A stretch of DNA of 37,554 bases from Ignavibacteria bacterium. Its GTDB lineage: Bacteria > Bacteroidota > Ignavibacteria > Ignavibacteriales > Ignavibacteriaceae. The position numbers and the translations under genes were made by a program. The stretch spans positions 1 through 37,554 of the forward strand of contig DRJC01000023.1 of assembly GCA_011052365.1 (NCBI GenBank), given 5' to 3'. The stretch's first letter is position 1. Every line of letters starts with the position of its first letter. Positions 1 to 5,906 of the stretch are shown piece after piece. The notes beneath the pieces were generated by a model. That model searched no databases and had not been told where the DNA came from. It worked only from the letters and a program-made list of their open reading frames with translations.

Positions 1-1089
1 CTTAACCCCAACCAAAGCTACACCTACTCTGCTGAGCTAACGGGTACAAATAACCAAAGAGCAGTAAGCGGAAGTGTGCAGATACAAACACTTGATACAA
101 CAAGCCACAACTTTACGTGGCAGACATTTACATTTGGTGGACAAGGAGGCAGCAGTACACTTTATGACGTGGCAATAATAAATGAGAATGATATTTGGGC
201 AGTGGGGGAGATGTATGTTTATGACTCTACCGGCAGTCCCGTTTTATATAATGCCATACATTGGGATGGGAGCAAGTGGGAGTTGAAAAGGATTAAAACT
301 GAATTTAGGGGAAAAATTATCACTATCGAATTAGAAGGGGTTTTTGCATTCTCTCCGACAGATATTTGGATGGTTGGAAGTTTACCCATACACGGGGATG
401 GACAAAATTGGACAATGTTTGACGTAAGGACAACAACAGATCCCAATCTTTCATTATCAAAAGCTTGGGGTGCAAATACAAATGATATGTATTTTGTAGG
501 ACGTGGAGGAAGTATAGCCCATTACAACGGTAGCGGTTGGCAAAAGATAAACAGCGGAACTGACGTCAAACTACTTGACGTGTGGGGAACGGGTAAAAAT
601 GTGTGGATTTCAGGATGGGAAGATTTTAAACCTACAGTATTATTAAAATATAATAATAATTTATTAACCACTGTAATAAATAATCCAAATAGTAATTTAT
701 TCTCTAACAATCCGGATGCTGTTTCCGGAGCAATTGAAAGTATATGGGCAAATAATGATAGCAAATTGTTTCTCTTAACCTGGTATGGTCTATACAGAAT
801 AGGCAACGATAATAATGGAAAAGCAAAAAACCTTTGGAGTGGTGATCCTAATAATTGGGGCTTAACAAAGGTTAGAGCAAATAATACAAATGATATTGTT
901 GCTGTCGGAATCAAAGGCAGAATTTGGCATTATAACGGAGTAAGCTGGAAGTTATACACAGAACTAATCAACAATAGAGATAATTTACGAAGTGTTGCAA
1001 TCAGAAATAATCTAATAGTTGCAGTTGGAAATAGGTATAACAATGGGATAGAAAATTATGGTTTGATATATGTGGGTATACGTAACTAA
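1..1089 (+). CDS. C-terminal part of a secreted seven-repeat beta-propeller protein (5' end outside window)
   Basis: The frame is open from the first base of the window, so the start codon lies upstream; a GTG at position 76 is in frame but probably internal. The first ~25 residues (NPNQSYTYSAEL) resemble the end of an Ig/fibronectin-III-like domain. About seven repeats of 40-50 residues follow, each with a core like DIWAVG, DIWMVG, DMYFVG, NVWISG, KLFLLT, DIVAVG or LIVAVG. Three blades also end in W/HYNGxxW (HWDGSKW, HYNGSGW, HYNGVSW). This periodicity suggests a seven-bladed propeller, probably extracellular. No type IX or other sorting domain follows the last repeat. The ligand and function are unknown. 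Confidence 0.75.
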   Translation, partial: LNPNQSYTYSAELTGTNNQRAVSGSVQIQTLDTTSHNFTWQTFTFGGQGGSSTLYDVAIINENDIWAVGEMYVYDSTGSPVLYNAIHWDGSKWELKRIKTEFRGKIITIELEGVFAFSPTDIWMVGSLPIHGDGQNWTMFDVRTTTDPNLSLSKAWGANTNDMYFVGRGGSIAHYNGSGWQKINSGTDVKLLDVWGTGKNVWISGWEDFKPTVLLKYNNNLLTTVINNPNSNLFSNNPDAVSGAIESIWANNDSKLFLLTWYGLYRIGNDNNGKAKNLWSGDPNNWGLTKVRANNTNDIVAVGIKGRIWHYNGVSWKLYTELINNRDNLRSVAIRNNLIVAVGNRYNNGIENYGLIYVGIRN

Positions 1090-1100
1090 CTATTACACTG

Positions 1101-1124
1101 CTGCCACCGATCATTCGGTGGCAG
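1101..1124 (+). terminator. Strong hairpin after the propeller gene
   Basis: A perfect 10-bp stem (CTGCCACCGA / TCGGTGGCAG) with a TCAT loop begins 11 bases after the stop codon. No T-run follows directly, so it may protect the 3' end or terminate inefficiently. A T8 run lies at 1179-1186 behind a much poorer bulged stem (AACCC 1147-1151 with GGGTT 1176-1180). Termination is inferred from position and stem strength. Confidence 0.55.
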
Positions 1125-1244
1125 AGTATAATCAAAACTTGTTTTCAACCCTTCAAAAGTCAGGGGGAAGAAAACGGGTTTTTTTTATTATACTTTTTGT
1201 AAATTACTATCCAAACTTATTTGAATAACTTCGGGGTCAATTAA

Positions 1245-2783
1245 TTGTTTTCAAAATTATATTCGAGTGCAACTCTCGGAATAAACGCATATTTAGTCGA
1301 AGTAGAAGCACACTTTCAAAGGCAGGTTCCTGCATTTACAATAGTCGGTCTCCCCGATAATGCTGTAAAAGAAAGCAGGGAAAGAGTAACAGCCGCAATC
1401 AGAAACAGCGGGTATGAATTTCCTATAAAAAGAATAACCATAAATCTTGCCCCCGCAGATATAAAAAAAGAAGGCAGCGGTTTTGATCTGCCGATTGCAC
1501 TTGGTATTTTATCAGCAAATGAAATTATAAAAAAAGAAAGCTTGGCTGATTCGGTTTTTTTAGGCGAGCTTTCTTTAGACGGAAGACTGAGAAATATTAA
1601 AGGTGCACTCTCTATTTCCGCCGAAGCAAAACAGAAGGGAATACGTAGAATATTTTTACCTATTGAAACAGCTAATGAGGCTTCTATTGTTGAAGGGATT
1701 GAAGTTTACGGAATAAAATCCTTAAAAGAAACGGTACAATTTTTAAACGGTGAAATTGAAAAAGCTCCTATTAAAGCCGACACTAAAAGTGTTTTCTCGC
1801 AGGTAAATAAATACCATTTGGATTTTTCTGATGTTAAGGGACAGGAAAATGTTAAACGTGCTTTGGAAGTTGCCGCTGCAGGCTCTCATAATATTTTAAT
1901 GATAGGTCCTCCCGGCTCAGGGAAAACAATGCTTGCAAAAAGAATTCCTTCAATTCTTCCGCCAATGACATTTGAAGAAGCATTGGAAACAACAAAGGTG
2001 CATTCTGTTGCAGGAATTCTTTCAACAAATAAAGCTTTGGTAACGGAAAGACCATTCAGAAGTCCCCACCACACAATATCGGATGCTGCACTAATCGGCG
2101 GTGGAACATTCCCGAAACCGGGAGAAGTTTCATTTGCCAATCACGGTGTTTTGTTCTTGGACGAACTTCCCGAATTTAAAAAGAATATATTGGAATTATT
2201 GCGTCAACCACTTGAGGATAGACGTGTAACTGTAAGCCGTTCAAAATTGTCTTTGGATTTTCCGGCTAACTTTATGCTTTCGGCGGCAATGAACCCTTGT
2301 CCGTGCGGATTTTTTACTGATCCGAATAAAAAATGTACTTGTGCACCCCCTCAAATTCAAAAGTATATGTCTAAAATTTCCGGACCGTTATTGGATAGAA
2401 TTGATATCCATATTGAAGTACCGGCTGTTAAGTATAAAGAATTATCTTCAACGGCAAAGGGTGAAGCTTCACAGCAGATAAGAGAAAGGGTAATTGCAAC
2501 AAGAGAAATTCAGTATAAACGATTTGAAGGTATTCCCAATATTTTTAACAACGGCGGGATGAGTTCAAGGGAAGTACGATATTTCTGCAAGTTGGATTCA
2601 GCCGGTTCTGAATTATTAAAAATAGCTATGACAAAATTAGGACTTTCCGCCCGGGCTTACGACAGAATACTAAAAGTAAGCCGCACAATTGCCGATCTTG
2701 AAAAATCAGAAGACATATTACCGCAGCATATCAGCGAAGCAATTCAGTATAGAAGCTTAGACAGGGAATTGTGGAACCATTGA
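1245..2783 (+). CDS. YifB/ComM-family magnesium-chelatase-like AAA ATPase
   Basis: 512 residues, full length for the family. The N-terminal Lon-protease-like fold domain (residues 1-~170) carries the family hallmarks [14 protein letters not shown] and [17 protein letters not shown]. The ATPase core has Walker A G221PPGSGKT228 and Walker B L303FLDE307. A cysteine cluster at C352, C354, C364 and C366 is typical of the Mg-chelatase-related C-terminal region. The start is TTG, chosen because [21 protein letters not shown] aligns with the usual family N terminus; the upstream SD is weak. In naturally competent bacteria ComM is a branch-migration helicase acting in DNA uptake and recombination. That role here is inferred from the family. 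The gene converges on the toxin gene with only four bases between stop codons. Confidence 0.93.
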   Translation: MFSKLYSSATLGINAYLVEVEAHFQRQVPAFTIVGLPDNAVKESRERVTAAIRNSGYEFPIKRITINLAPADIKKEGSGFDLPIALGILSANEIIKKESLADSVFLGELSLDGRLRNIKGALSISAEAKQKGIRRIFLPIETANEASIVEGIEVYGIKSLKETVQFLNGEIEKAPIKADTKSVFSQVNKYHLDFSDVKGQENVKRALEVAAAGSHNILMIGPPGSGKTMLAKRIPSILPPMTFEEALETTKVHSVAGILSTNKALVTERPFRSPHHTISDAALIGGGTFPKPGEVSFANHGVLFLDELPEFKKNILELLRQPLEDRRVTVSRSKLSLDFPANFMLSAAMNPCPCGFFTDPNKKCTCAPPQIQKYMSKISGPLLDRIDIHIEVPAVKYKELSSTAKGEASQQIRERVIATREIQYKRFEGIPNIFNNGGMSSREVRYFCKLDSAGSELLKIAMTKLGLSARAYDRILKVSRTIADLEKSEDILPQHISEAIQYRSLDRELWNH

Positions 2784-2807
2784 ACTCTTATTCATAATGA
2801 GTCCACA
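2770..2807. terminator. Possible bidirectional hairpin at the convergent gene ends
   Basis: TGTGGA (2770-2775) can pair with TCCACA (2802-2807), extended by CTC/GAG inside after a bulge on one side. The structure spans both stop codons, and there is no other room for a terminator between these convergent genes. There is no clear T-run on either side, so the call is tentative. Confidence 0.25.
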
Positions 2808-3054
2808 TTCTTATAACTTTAATTGTTTTAATACTATCATAAATTTGATAAACTAATCTATGCTGTATATTTATTCTACGTGAATAAGAACCGGTTAAAT
2901 CACCGACTAATTTTTCAAAAGGTGAAGATGTTTTGTAAGGATCTTTTTTGAGTATTTCTAAAATGTTTACGGTTTTTTCTTTTAGTCCCGATGCTTCAAG
3001 TTTTTTAGCATCTTTTTGTGCTTGTTTAGTATAAACAATTTTCCAATTTACCAT
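2788..3054 (-). CDS. YoeB/Txe-family mRNA endoribonuclease toxin
   Basis: 88 residues of the RelE/ParE superfamily, YoeB (Txe) branch. Family toxins cleave mRNA in the ribosomal A site and are held inactive by a YefM-type antitoxin. The C terminus shows the YoeB signature: SRRINIQHRLVYQIYD followed by RMWTHYE. By alignment with E. coli YoeB the catalytic set is E47, R66, H86 and Y87, all present, so the toxin looks intact. Its start overlaps the last codons of the antitoxin gene by 7 bases, implying translational coupling with the antitoxin made first. The gene symbol is left blank because yoeB, txe and relE naming varies. Confidence 0.9.
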   Translation of the reverse strand: MVNWKIVYTKQAQKDAKKLEASGLKEKTVNILEILKKDPYKTSSPFEKLVGDLTGSYSRRINIQHRLVYQIYDSIKTIKVIRMWTHYE

Positions 3055-3290
3055 TCGAGTTTATCTAAACATTTATCGACAGGTGTTTTCATACCTTTCA
3101 TTATTGATTCTCTCATTCCGGGTATTGAAACCAGGTAAAGAGTTTCTTGTATTGCTCTCCAATCTTCCTCGGAAACAAGAACAGCATTTCCTCTCTTACC
3201 CGAAATTTGTATAGGCTCACTTATTTTGGAAGTTTCATCAATAAGTTTGTAAAAATTTTCTCTTGCTTTTGTTGCAGTAATTGTTTTCAT
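3048..3290 (-). CDS. YefM/Phd-family antitoxin
   Basis: 80 residues. The N terminus MKTITATKARENFYKLIDE matches the DNA-binding Phd/YefM fold, followed by the typical EPIQISGKRGNAVLVSEEDW segment at about residues 25-45. The C-terminal part (after residue ~50) should be the flexible toxin-wrapping region. It neutralises the YoeB-type toxin encoded directly downstream and, as in other YefM systems, probably represses its own promoter. An AAAGGA SD lies 7 bases before the ATG. Direct repeats upstream are the likely operator. Confidence 0.88.
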   Translation of the reverse strand: MKTITATKARENFYKLIDETSKISEPIQISGKRGNAVLVSEEDWRAIQETLYLVSIPGMRESIMKGMKTPVDKCLDKLEW

Positions 3291-3309
3291 ATATTTATTC
3301 CTTTGAAAA

Positions 3310-3341
3310 ATAACGTACGTAAAAATGTACGTAAAATCAAG
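3310..3341 (-). promoter_or_regulatory. Toxin-antitoxin promoter and operator with direct repeats
   Basis: On the minus strand CTTG (3341-3338), a 20-base spacer and TACGTTAT (3317-3310) fit the promoter pattern seen elsewhere in this window. The spacer and -10 are overlaid by two exact copies of GTACGTAAAA (plus strand 3315-3324 and 3327-3336), 12 bases apart, close to one helical turn. GTAC-centred repeats resemble the TGTACA hexamers bound by E. coli YefM. The inferred leader is very short, since the SD begins almost at the predicted transcript start. Confidence 0.45.
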
Positions 3342-3365
3342 GGGCTATTAAGTTAAATAATAAAA

Positions 3366-3378
3366 ATCTTTAAAAGAT
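3366..3378 (-). terminator. Weak terminator for the exported-protein gene
   Basis: ATCTT / AAGAT with a three-base loop, followed on the minus strand by TTTTATTATTT. It lies about 33 bases after the stop of the minus-strand gene ending at 3411 and before the toxin-antitoxin promoter. The stem is only 5 bp, so the evidence is modest. Confidence 0.3.
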
Positions 3379-3410
3379 ATTTTTTTCAGAACTTAAACCT
3401 GAATATTTTA

Positions 3411-4082
3411 TTAAAAAGCTATTGATAAAATATTTATTCTAAATAATTGTGTACTCTCATAATAGTCTTTGAAAGAGTAATTCAATTTTCTAAAAGTAAT
3501 CTTACTAATTTTATCTTTTTGATTTGTCTCAGGCCACTCGGTTACATAATTTGAATAAATTAACGATCCTATTACAGGCGATAATGAAATTAATACAACC
3601 TCACCTGTATTTGTTTTTGTATGTAGAGATGCAAGAATTAGAGATAAAATAACTCCACCACCGGCGCCGTAAGCAGAATATTTAACCGTCTGCCAAAATG
3701 AATGTTTCGGATTTTCATATTTTGCTATCAAATGTACGCCAATTGCTGATCCAAATATCATAGAAGCAGGTACCAAGAGGGTGAAACCCACTCTACTGAA
3801 AGTAGTTGCTCCGTGTCTCCAAGAATACGCAAACGCACTTCCAATAGCTAAAAAACCGAGTCCTAATCCGGAAATAGATCCGGTTAATCCTTGTGCAATT
3901 AAACTTCCAACAGAATATTTATTATTCAATTTTTTATTTGAGTAAACAGAATCTGAAAAGAATTGTTCGGTTTTAATTAATTGTTTTGATTCTGATTTTA
4001 AATAAAGTATTGATTTATGATCTGCTTGTGCAAAAAGGTTTGAATAAATAATTAAGAAAATTAAGAAGGAATATTTTTTCAT
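3411..4082 (-). CDS. Exported glycine-rich membrane protein of unknown function
   Basis: I do not recognise this 223-residue protein. It opens with MKKYSFLIFLIIYSNLFA, a convincing signal peptide with likely cleavage before QADHK. Three hydrophobic, glycine/serine-rich stretches follow: GSLIAQGLTGSISGLGLGFL, VPASMIFGSAIGVHLI and YGAGGGVILSLILASL. These could be membrane helices with glycine zippers. The C terminus (NYSFKDYYESTQLFRINIL) could form a beta strand. The start is placed at the ATG at 4082 because the signal peptide begins there; an in-frame TTG fifteen bases upstream is less likely. A GGGG tract lies about 8 bases before the ATG. The gene stands alone between the toxin-antitoxin pair and the tRNA region. 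Confidence 0.7.
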   Translation of the reverse strand: MKKYSFLIFLIIYSNLFAQADHKSILYLKSESKQLIKTEQFFSDSVYSNKKLNNKYSVGSLIAQGLTGSISGLGLGFLAIGSAFAYSWRHGATTFSRVGFTLLVPASMIFGSAIGVHLIAKYENPKHSFWQTVKYSAYGAGGGVILSLILASLHTKTNTGEVVLISLSPVIGSLIYSNYVTEWPETNQKDKISKITFRKLNYSFKDYYESTQLFRINILSIAF

Positions 4083-4158
4083 ATATAACCCCGACAATCT
4101 ATTATGATAACATCAAAATAATACATTAAAGAATTACTAGCAAAGATTATTATTTAGC

Positions 4159-4245
4159 CTAAATTCCGGTTAGATCATCGACTAATTTATTACAGAGAAG
4201 TGGTGATTTGCATAGATTTTTCAGATAAAGAAAATTGCTTTCTAT
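4159..4245 (-). pseudogene. Remnant of a second YoeB/Txe-like toxin gene
   Basis: On the minus strand the frame reads ...KSPLLCNKLVDDLTGI then stop, parallel to ...KTSSPFEKLVGDLTGSYSRR of the intact toxin at 2788-3054. At DNA level CCGGTTAGATCATCGACTAA differs from the intact gene (CCGGTTAAATCACCGACTAA) at two positions. The frame stops right after LTGI, before the catalytic Arg, His and Tyr, so any product would be inactive. No matching antitoxin remnant was found beside it. It could be an old duplication or the relic of a different toxin of the same family. Confidence 0.45.
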
Positions 4246-4709
4246 ATTTATTGATGTATTGAAATATGAATAAATTATGGACTAATATTGAGAAGGGAAC
4301 ATAACTATTGTAATAATTCCATTTTTGCATAAGTGCTTGCGGAAGTAATTCTTGTTTGAGTAAAATCCCACGAAATAAAATAATAATTAACAGAAAACCG
4401 AATGATTGATCGGACGACTTAAAATATATTTAAGAGGATAAAGTAGCAATTTGTGTAAAAAACAATTAAAATTTCTTGTTTACCTGTTTTACAAAAGGCG
4501 AAAGAAATAAAATAATGCAAATTTTTAATAAGGATTTTATGTTTTGGTTAAAACCTTTAAATTCAAAAACACGGAATCACCACAAATCTGTTTGGAATTG
4601 TCTCAACGGAAAACCTAAGTATAATTTGTTTTCAACCCTAAGTCCATACTATAAAAGAACATCAGACTTAAATATTATCTAAAATTTAGAAAAATGTATC
4701 AATTTATAA

Positions 4710-4741
4710 TTTGCAATTTTATAAAAATAGCGATATATTTG
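4710..4741 (+). promoter_or_regulatory. Promoter of the tRNA cluster
   Basis: TTTG (4710-4713), 20 bases, then TATATTTG (4734-4741). This is an exact fit to the Bacteroidota-type consensus TTTG-N19-21-TAnnTTTG. It can equally be read as TTGCAA-N17-TATATT in sigma-70 terms. The -10 element ends 19 bases before tRNA-Tyr, a normal distance for a tRNA leader. Confidence 0.7.
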
Positions 4742-4759
4742 ATGCTTGTTTATATTTTT

Positions 4760-4843
4760 GGGCGGACGCCGGAGTTGGAGAGCCGGGGCGGACTGTAAAT
4801 CCGTTGGCTGACGCCTTTGGGGGTTCGAATCCCTCGCCGCCCA
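4760..4843 (+). tRNA. tRNA-Tyr(GTA)
   Basis: 84 bases with a long variable arm (class II), as expected for tyrosine tRNA. The anticodon loop is CTGTAAA on a GCGGA/TCCGT stem, giving anticodon GTA. The acceptor pairs GGGCGG with CCGCCC, and the seventh position is an A-G mismatch. The T arm is GGGGG-TTCGAAT-CCCTC, discriminator A. CCA is not encoded. A weak 5-bp hairpin (CCCTT/AAGGG, 4855-4872) follows. Confidence 0.95.
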
Positions 4844-4879
4844 CTGTTGTTTATCCCTTTTGTTTTTAAGGGTTATGTT

Positions 4880-4912
4880 GTTGTTTCTTGTTCTAAAAAA
4901 TATATATATTTG
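4880..4912 (+). promoter_or_regulatory. Candidate promoter in front of the tRNA-Gly-like array
   Basis: GTTG (4880-4883), 21 bases, then TATATTTG (4905-4912), the same -10 sequence as the tRNA-Tyr promoter. It ends 19 bases before the first tRNA-Gly-like element, the same distance as in front of tRNA-Tyr. The upstream element matches TTTG at three of four positions, so this is less certain than the tRNA-Tyr promoter. Confidence 0.45.
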
Positions 4913-4931
4913 CTGTTCTTTTTTTGGTGAT

Positions 4932-4992
4932 GCGTGAGTAACTCAGTTGATTAAAGTCATCCGTCAACCGACGGATTGGTTGCAGGTTTACT
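4932..4992 (+). pseudogene. tRNA-Gly-like element 1 (truncated, altered anticodon arm)
   Basis: It starts GCGTGAGTAACTCAGTTGAT, matching the tRNA-Gly acceptor and D arm. The anticodon arm is replaced by ATCCGTC-AACC-GACGGAT (4959-4976), a 7-bp stem with a four-base loop that cannot present a normal anticodon. After GGTTTACT the T-loop sequence and the 3' acceptor strand are missing. It cannot be a working tRNA. Whether it is transcribed or has a role is unknown. Confidence 0.75.
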
Positions 4993-5036
4993 AGGAATGA
5001 TTTTTTTATAGTTGATAAAGAGATTGATGAAAATAT

Positions 5037-5097
5037 GCGGGAGTAACTCAGTTGGCTAGAGTCATCCGTCAACTGACGGATTGGTCTCGGGTTTACT
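5037..5097 (+). pseudogene. tRNA-Gly-like element 2 (truncated, altered anticodon arm)
   Basis: The first 29 bases are identical to the intact tRNA-Gly (GCGGGAGTAACTCAGTTGGC onward). The same foreign hairpin then appears at 5064-5081 with loop AACT instead of AACC, leaving the 7-bp stem intact. After CGGGTTTACT the T arm and 3' acceptor strand are absent. The loop difference from elements 1 and 3 shows the copies have diverged since duplication. Confidence 0.75.
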
Positions 5098-5145
5098 TGA
5101 AAAAGAATAACCTGTAAAAGTTCTTATAGAGATTGAAATTTAGAT

Positions 5146-5207
5146 GCGTGAGTAACTCAGTTGATTAGAGTCATCCCGTCAACCGACGGATTGGTTGCGG
5201 GTTTACT
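5146..5207 (+). pseudogene. tRNA-Gly-like element 3 (truncated, altered anticodon arm)
   Basis: Nearly the same as element 1, but with A-to-G changes that restore the tRNA-Gly bases (TTAGAG, TTGCGGG) and one inserted C in the hairpin (ATCCCGTC-AACC-GACGGAT, 5173-5191). The shared spacer after it extends to about 5241, followed directly by the intact tRNA-Gly. There is no T arm or acceptor closure. Confidence 0.75.
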
Positions 5208-5251
5208 AGGAATGATTTTTTTATAGTTGATAAAGAGATTGACAAAGAAAT

Positions 5252-5325
5252 GCGGGAGTAACTCAGTTGGCTAGAGTCACAGCCTTCCAAGCTGTTGGTC
5301 GCGGGTTCGAGTCCCGTCTCCCGCT
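5252..5325 (+). tRNA. tRNA-Gly(TCC)
   Basis: A complete 74-base cloverleaf: acceptor GCGGGAG/CTCCCGC, anticodon stem ACAGC/GCTGT with loop CTTCCAA (anticodon TCC), and T arm GCGGG-TTCGAGT-CCCGT. The discriminator is T, normal for glycine. CCA is not encoded. It is the last and only intact member of the four-element array. Confidence 0.96.
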
Positions 5326-5341
5326 CAGAGATAATTTAATT

Positions 5342-5412
5342 GCTGACGCAACTCTGTTGTTGGAACACGTTCTTGGTAAGGATGAGGTTATTCTGTTAAT
5401 TCGGGATTATCA
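5342..5412 (+). pseudogene. Degenerate tRNA-Thr copy
   Basis: GCTGACGCAACTCTGTTG... follows the intact tRNA-Thr at 5483. The run CTTGGTAAGGATGAGGT, with its threonine anticodon loop, is identical. The D arm carries several changes, and the T arm and 3' acceptor strand have decayed (GTTAATTCGGGATT instead of GGTTCAATCCCGG). It is not expected to fold or be charged. Confidence 0.75.
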
Positions 5413-5482
5413 ATTCACGGAAAAAGTTTGAAAAATTTGTTCTATTTTGTATTGAAGGCTTCGGATTGGAGATGAATATAAT

Positions 5483-5555
5483 GCTGACGTAGCTCAGTCG
5501 GTAGAGCACATCCTTGGTAAGGATGAGGTCACCGGTTCAATCCCGGTCGTCAGCT
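5483..5555 (+). tRNA. tRNA-Thr(GGT)
   Basis: 73 bases forming a perfect cloverleaf: acceptor GCTGACG/CGTCAGC, D stem GCTC/GAGC, anticodon stem CATCC/GGATG with loop TTGGTAA (anticodon GGT), T arm ACCGG-TTCAATC-CCGGT. CCA is not encoded. A short stretch after it (5573-5604, GAGGTCATCGATAAATCGGG) resembles the decayed 3' part of the tRNA-Thr pseudogene. Confidence 0.96.
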
Positions 5556-5651
5556 CACTGAAAAAAAGTTTGTTGAGGTCATCGATAAATCGGGATTGTT
5601 AGTTGAATAAAAGTAAAGTTTGAAGTAAGAAATTTTTAATCGAGAAAAATT

Positions 5652-5801
5652 ATGAGAGATATAATAACATTAGAATGCACAGAGTGTAAAAGAAGAAATT
5701 ACACTACAACTAAAAATAAAAGATTGCATGCCGGAAGGGTAGAATACAAAAAGTATTGCCGATGGGATAAGAAACATACTATCCATAAGGAAACTAAATA
5801 A
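5652..5801 (+). CDS. rpmG: Large-subunit ribosomal protein L33 (bL33)
   Basis: 49 residues starting [20 protein letters not shown] and ending [10 protein letters not shown], a clear bL33. Zinc-binding forms carry two CxxC pairs. Here C9/C12 is complete, but the second pair reads C36-R-W-D39, so the fourth ligand is aspartate. Metal binding may be weakened or use the carboxylate. It lies between tRNA-Thr and tRNA-Trp, where many bacteria have a tuf gene. The start is the only ATG that gives a full-length L33. Confidence 0.95.
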   Translation: MRDIITLECTECKRRNYTTTKNKRLHAGRVEYKKYCRWDKKHTIHKETK

Positions 5802-5811
5802 TTTTTTAGCT

Positions 5812-5885
5812 ACGTCAGTAGCTCAATTGGCTAGAGCAGCGGTCTCCAAAACCGCAGGTTGGGGGTTCGAGTCCTCCCTGACGTG
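5812..5885 (+). tRNA. tRNA-Trp(CCA)
   Basis: 74-base cloverleaf: acceptor ACGTCAG/CTGACGT, D stem GCTC/GAGC, anticodon stem GCGGT/ACCGC with loop CTCCAAA (anticodon CCA), T arm GGGGG-TTCGAGT-CCTCC, discriminator G. No encoded CCA tail. It lies just upstream of secE, its usual place in many bacteria. Confidence 0.96.
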
Positions 5886-5906
5886 CTGATTTAATAGGAT
5901 AAGGAT

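Larger units (their letters stand above)
4083..4759. other. Gene-poor stretch with decayed sequence
   Basis: No intact gene is supported in these 677 bases. They contain a minus-strand fragment resembling the YoeB toxin (4159-4245). They also contain a 79-codon minus-strand frame (4193-4429) without a usable start, an AT-rich palindrome CTTAAA/TTTAAG at 4418-4434, and the promoter of the tRNA cluster at 4710-4741. A plus-strand frame at 4476-4682 has no SD, a rare start and no recognisable protein character. The stretch looks like a graveyard between an accessory region and the conserved translation block. Confidence 0.6.
4932..5325 (+). repeat. Tandem array of four tRNA-Gly-like elements
   Basis: Elements begin at 4932, 5037, 5146 and 5252, a period of 105-109 bases. 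Elements 1 and 3, with their downstream spacers, are near-identical, including the spacer run TTTTTTTATAGTTGATAAAG. Element 2 is closest in its 5' half to element 4, the intact tRNA-Gly. The array therefore looks like a doubled unit of about 215 bases, itself made of an earlier duplication. All spacers contain a version of TTATA...GAGATTGA shortly before the next element. Confidence 0.85.

Noticed and set aside
1139-4639. A shared 14-base string TTGTTTTCAACCCT at 1139-1152 and 4626-4639
   Set aside because: Matches of this length are expected by chance in an AT-rich 37 kb window; the flanks do not align.
4476-4682. A 68-codon plus-strand frame as a possible gene
   Set aside because: It has a TTG start, no Shine-Dalgarno, no domain or hydrophobic pattern, and lies in a stretch with other decayed sequence.
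4931-5325. The regular repeats as a CRISPR array
   Set aside because: The repeated units are about 60 bases and clearly related to tRNA-Gly, and the spacers are themselves repeats of each other rather than unique.
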